A stretch of 64,000 nucleotides of DNA from Mahella sp. GTDB taxonomy: Bacteria > Bacillota > Clostridia > Mahellales > Mahellaceae. Shown in pieces: positions 62,375-64,000 of this stretch (within the stretch, counting starts at the first letter, position 1; each line of letters starts with the position of its first letter). The position numbers were made by a program, and so were the translations under genes. A model generated the notes under the pieces. The model saw only the letters and a program-made list of their open reading frames with translations. It was not told the origin of the DNA and ran no database searches. The stretch covers positions 1 through 64,000 of the forward strand of contig NZ_JAIHAU010000001.1 of assembly GCF_020054945.1 (NCBI RefSeq). Reading direction: 5' to 3'.

Positions 62375-63046
62375 TTATTTTGCTATTGTATCCACTTCTT
62401 CTATCATTATTTTCCCGGCTTTTTTAATAGTCCCCTTTATCCTGGCTATATCATGAACCATTGTATCCATTTCTGCTCTCTTGAATTCATTGCTATCTTC
62501 TAAAGCTCTGGCTATCATATACGTCTCATCTTGGCGTTCTTTGAGAGCAGTTACTTCATCTTTCAAACCATTGACGCCCTGCTTAAGGTCAGCAATATCC
62601 TTTTGCATCTCGTCTTGACGCTGATTCAATATCTTGATGTCTTGCTTTAATCCGACGATATCTTTTTGCATCTCGTCTTGACGCTGATTCAATATCTTGA
62701 CATCCTGCTTTAGACCACCGACGTCTTCTTTAAGACCGCTGACATCCTGCTTTAGACCACCGACGTCTTCTTTAAGACTGCTGACATCCTGCTTTAGACC
62801 ATCGACGTCTTCTTTAAGACTGCTGACATCCTGCTTTAGACCGGTAACATCTTCTTGCAGATCATTTACATCTTCCTTTAATCCTCTCACATCGGTCTTA
62901 AGCTCATTTACATCGGCCTTAAGCCCGTTTATATCAGCCTTAAACCCGCTAACATCGGCTTTGAGGCCTCTGACGTCATCTTTTAACCCGTTGATATCCT
63001 GTTTTATGCCGCCTAATTCCTGTAGGATTAGATCCATCTTATCCAT
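62375..63046 (-). CDS. Heptad-repeat coiled-coil protein of unknown function
   Basis: About 223 residues, almost wholly a seven-residue repeat of the form GLKxDVx, from residue ~15 to 150, followed by two 21-residue repeats (ILNQRQDEMQKDIVGLKQD) and a non-repetitive C-terminus with VHDIARIKGTIKK. A long extended coiled coil is expected; no signal peptide or membrane segment, so probably cytosolic. Encoded by 42-bp and 63-bp tandem repeats. The start at 63046 has CGGAG eight bases upstream. Function not known. Confidence 0.75.
   Translation of the reverse strand: MDKMDLILQELGGIKQDINGLKDDVRGLKADVSGFKADINGLKADVNELKTDVRGLKEDVNDLQEDVTGLKQDVSSLKEDVDGLKQDVSSLKEDVGGLKQDVSGLKEDVGGLKQDVKILNQRQDEMQKDIVGLKQDIKILNQRQDEMQKDIADLKQGVNGLKDEVTALKERQDETYMIARALEDSNEFKRAEMDTMVHDIARIKGTIKKAGKIMIEEVDTIAK
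62601..62726. repeat. 63-bp tandem duplication inside the coiled-coil gene
   Basis: A 63-base unit starting TTTTGCATCTCGTCTTGACG at 62601 recurs at 62664, encoding 21-residue repeats ILNQRQDEMQKDIxxLKQ. Confidence 0.85.
62700..62842. repeat. 42-bp tandem repeats inside the coiled-coil gene
   Basis: ACATCCTGCTTTAGACC recurs at 62700, 62742, 62784 and 62826, exactly 42 bases apart, each unit encoding two heptads (SLKEDVxGLKQDVx). Near-identity between copies points to recent expansion. Confidence 0.9.
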
Positions 63047-63086
63047 AAGCTTTACTCCGTTCAATGTTCATAGGATAATTATAGCA

Positions 63087-63965
63087 TCACATGTTCGAAA
63101 CATCAATAGCATTTTGGCAAAACGCAAGGCTCATATTGCCAATACCTGCGCGGGCAGCCACCCATGGGCATTTAGCTCTAAGAAGGAAGAAGGTTTTTCG
63201 GCCGGCTAAAAGAGAACCTTCCAATGATTCATAATTTCCCTGTCCTTTGGATATGACGAGGTCGGCTGTTTCTAATTCGCGTAAAAACTCCTGAGAACAA
63301 GCTTCCAATACAGTACCGAGATATTGATTGCCATTCTCTATAACATGAGCTATATTTGTCATACCCGTCATAACGGCATCTTCCATAGTGGCATCATTGA
63401 GTATAGGCCTTGATTTAACAGAATATACGATATCTGATACATAATGCGCCAATTGCTCCACCAGCAATTTATCGAATACTATCTCGCCGCTATTATCGCC
63501 TATGATCAGTATGCGGCGGGCATTGGATAAAATCTCTTTAAACTGCTTATAGTCGCTTATGGCAAAACCTGTGGATAATGCTTCGCTTATGCTCTCTTCA
63601 ACGTTGAACTCCCTGAGTATGCCCATATCTATGATATTTCCGGCTGCAGCAATGCGGATAGCCATAAAAAGCGGGTCATCGGCTTTGGCGATGCGTTCTT
63701 TTAATTCCGGATATAATCGCATCGCCATGATGTTGGATTGCTCTTTAGCCTTTTTGAATGGATCTTCTATGCCCATCAACCTGTATGCTTCCAGTAAAAC
63801 TATGGATGAATTTTCCGCAGGGCTCTTGCTATCATCGATAGATGGCAGTATTTTGGTCACTTCTTTTATAAGCCGACGCTGTTTCTCTTGATCCAGATCC
63901 GCCGCCATAAAAGCCGATATCACTTGCTTAAGATAACACGGCGTGCATTCAGCTACACACTCCAT
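63087..63965 (-). CDS. DUF89 (ARMT1-like) family protein
   Basis: A 292-residue DUF89 protein, a family of metal-dependent phosphatases proposed to clear damaged phosphorylated metabolites. The Cys-rich start (AECTPCYLKQVISAF) and the central IIGDNSGEIVFDKLLVEQL (with metal-binding Asp-Asn) and LVISKGQGNYESL are typical. The second metal-site residues follow in the C-terminal half. Its ATG overlaps the stop of a preceding, mostly unseen gene. The 360-base stretch from 62014 to 62374 is explained by the T-box; only 40 bases separate this gene from the coiled-coil gene. Confidence 0.85.
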   Translation of the reverse strand: MECVAECTPCYLKQVISAFMAADLDQEKQRRLIKEVTKILPSIDDSKSPAENSSIVLLEAYRLMGIEDPFKKAKEQSNIMAMRLYPELKERIAKADDPLFMAIRIAAAGNIIDMGILREFNVEESISEALSTGFAISDYKQFKEILSNARRILIIGDNSGEIVFDKLLVEQLAHYVSDIVYSVKSRPILNDATMEDAVMTGMTNIAHVIENGNQYLGTVLEACSQEFLRELETADLVISKGQGNYESLEGSLLAGRKTFFLLRAKCPWVAARAGIGNMSLAFCQNAIDVSNM

Positions 63966-64000
63966 CAGCTTTCCACCTTAGCTTTCATCTGTTCTGATAT
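63965..64000 (-). CDS. C-terminal end of an unidentified gene (partial)
   Basis: The minus-strand frame ISEQMKAKVES followed by TGA overlaps the ATG of the DUF89 gene (ATGA-type overlap on the minus strand), which suggests a co-transcribed gene running in from outside the window. Eleven residues are too few to identify. Confidence 0.4.
   Translation of the reverse strand: MSEQMKAKVES

Noticed and set aside
62700-62867. Regularly spaced direct repeats resembling a CRISPR array
   Set aside because: The units are contiguous with no unique spacers, are not palindromic, and lie in frame within a coding gene.
62697-63209. 170-residue plus-strand repeat ORF
   Set aside because: Antisense translation of the heptad-repeat gene; the repeats carry over to any frame. 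The minus-strand frame has the ribosome-binding site and a sensible coiled coil.

Overview
This 64 kb window looks like chromosome from an anaerobic, endospore-forming member of the Clostridia, Thermoanaerobacterales-like. The reasons are a GerA/GerB/GerC germination operon, SpoVK, an [FeFe]-hydrogenase of the NADH-linked HydABC type with Rex, a Gram-positive lexA/yneA pair with matching LexA boxes, S-box and T-box leaders, and moderate AT-richness with heavy use of ATA for isoleucine. A Mahella-like genome is my guess from gene content and codon style, not something I could test. I see no insertion sequence, prophage or CRISPR array.

Layout. 0-4 kb: a substrate-binding lipoprotein (cut by the window edge) divergent from an amidohydrolase, an M20 peptidase and a tandem HD/HD-GYP protein. 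4-10.7 kb: tRNA-Leu, a beta-CASP nuclease, a MerR regulator, a DNA-annealing-like protein, a DUF1015 protein, a ferritin-like protein and a geranylgeranyl-reductase-type flavoprotein. 10.7-14.5 kb: the ger operon, its first ribosome-binding site folded into a hairpin. 14.6-20.3 kb: cobalamin adenosyltransferase, pyruvate kinase, proC, rnhA, a Xer-type recombinase, and yneA/lexA. 20.5-26.2 kb (minus): spoVK, a small GTPase and a YnbB-type PLP enzyme, then metY-metX under a SAM riboswitch.

26.3-34.2 kb is the most interesting part. A sigma-54 activator with a ferredoxin/[FeFe]-hydrogenase-like sensory half is followed by hydC-hydB-hydA, rex and a short-chain dehydrogenase. The gap before hydC holds two near-identical palindromic sites and a good -24/-12 promoter. 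This suggests that the sensor protein (possibly sensing H2 or redox state) switches on the hydrogenase operon, with Rex adding NADH control.

34.2-41.1 kb (minus) is a seven-gene carbohydrate or sugar-acid catabolic cluster in two transcription units: a DapA-like aldolase and a split UxaA/SuyAB-type lyase, then an isomerase, a hydroxyacid dehydrogenase, a class II aldolase and a kinase. A promoter with a perfect operator palindrome precedes the first gene. 41.2-44.9 kb: an LCP-family protein broken by a -1 shift at a slippery heptamer, a pRiA4b ORF-3-like protein and phosphomannomutase. 45-51.6 kb (minus): a compact run of methyltransferase, Ppx/GppA-HD, two thymidylate-kinase-like proteins (one with an altered Walker A lysine), a Ca2+ P-type ATPase and a holin-like protein. 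51.8-57.5 kb: a chemoreceptor, then a glycosyltransferase and an alkaline-phosphatase-like membrane protein. 57.6-64 kb: tRNA-Trp, mnmA-nifU-nifS-Rrf2 (Fe-S and tRNA thiolation), T-box-controlled DAHP synthase, a heptad-repeat coiled-coil protein built from 42-bp and 63-bp tandem repeats, and a DUF89 protein.
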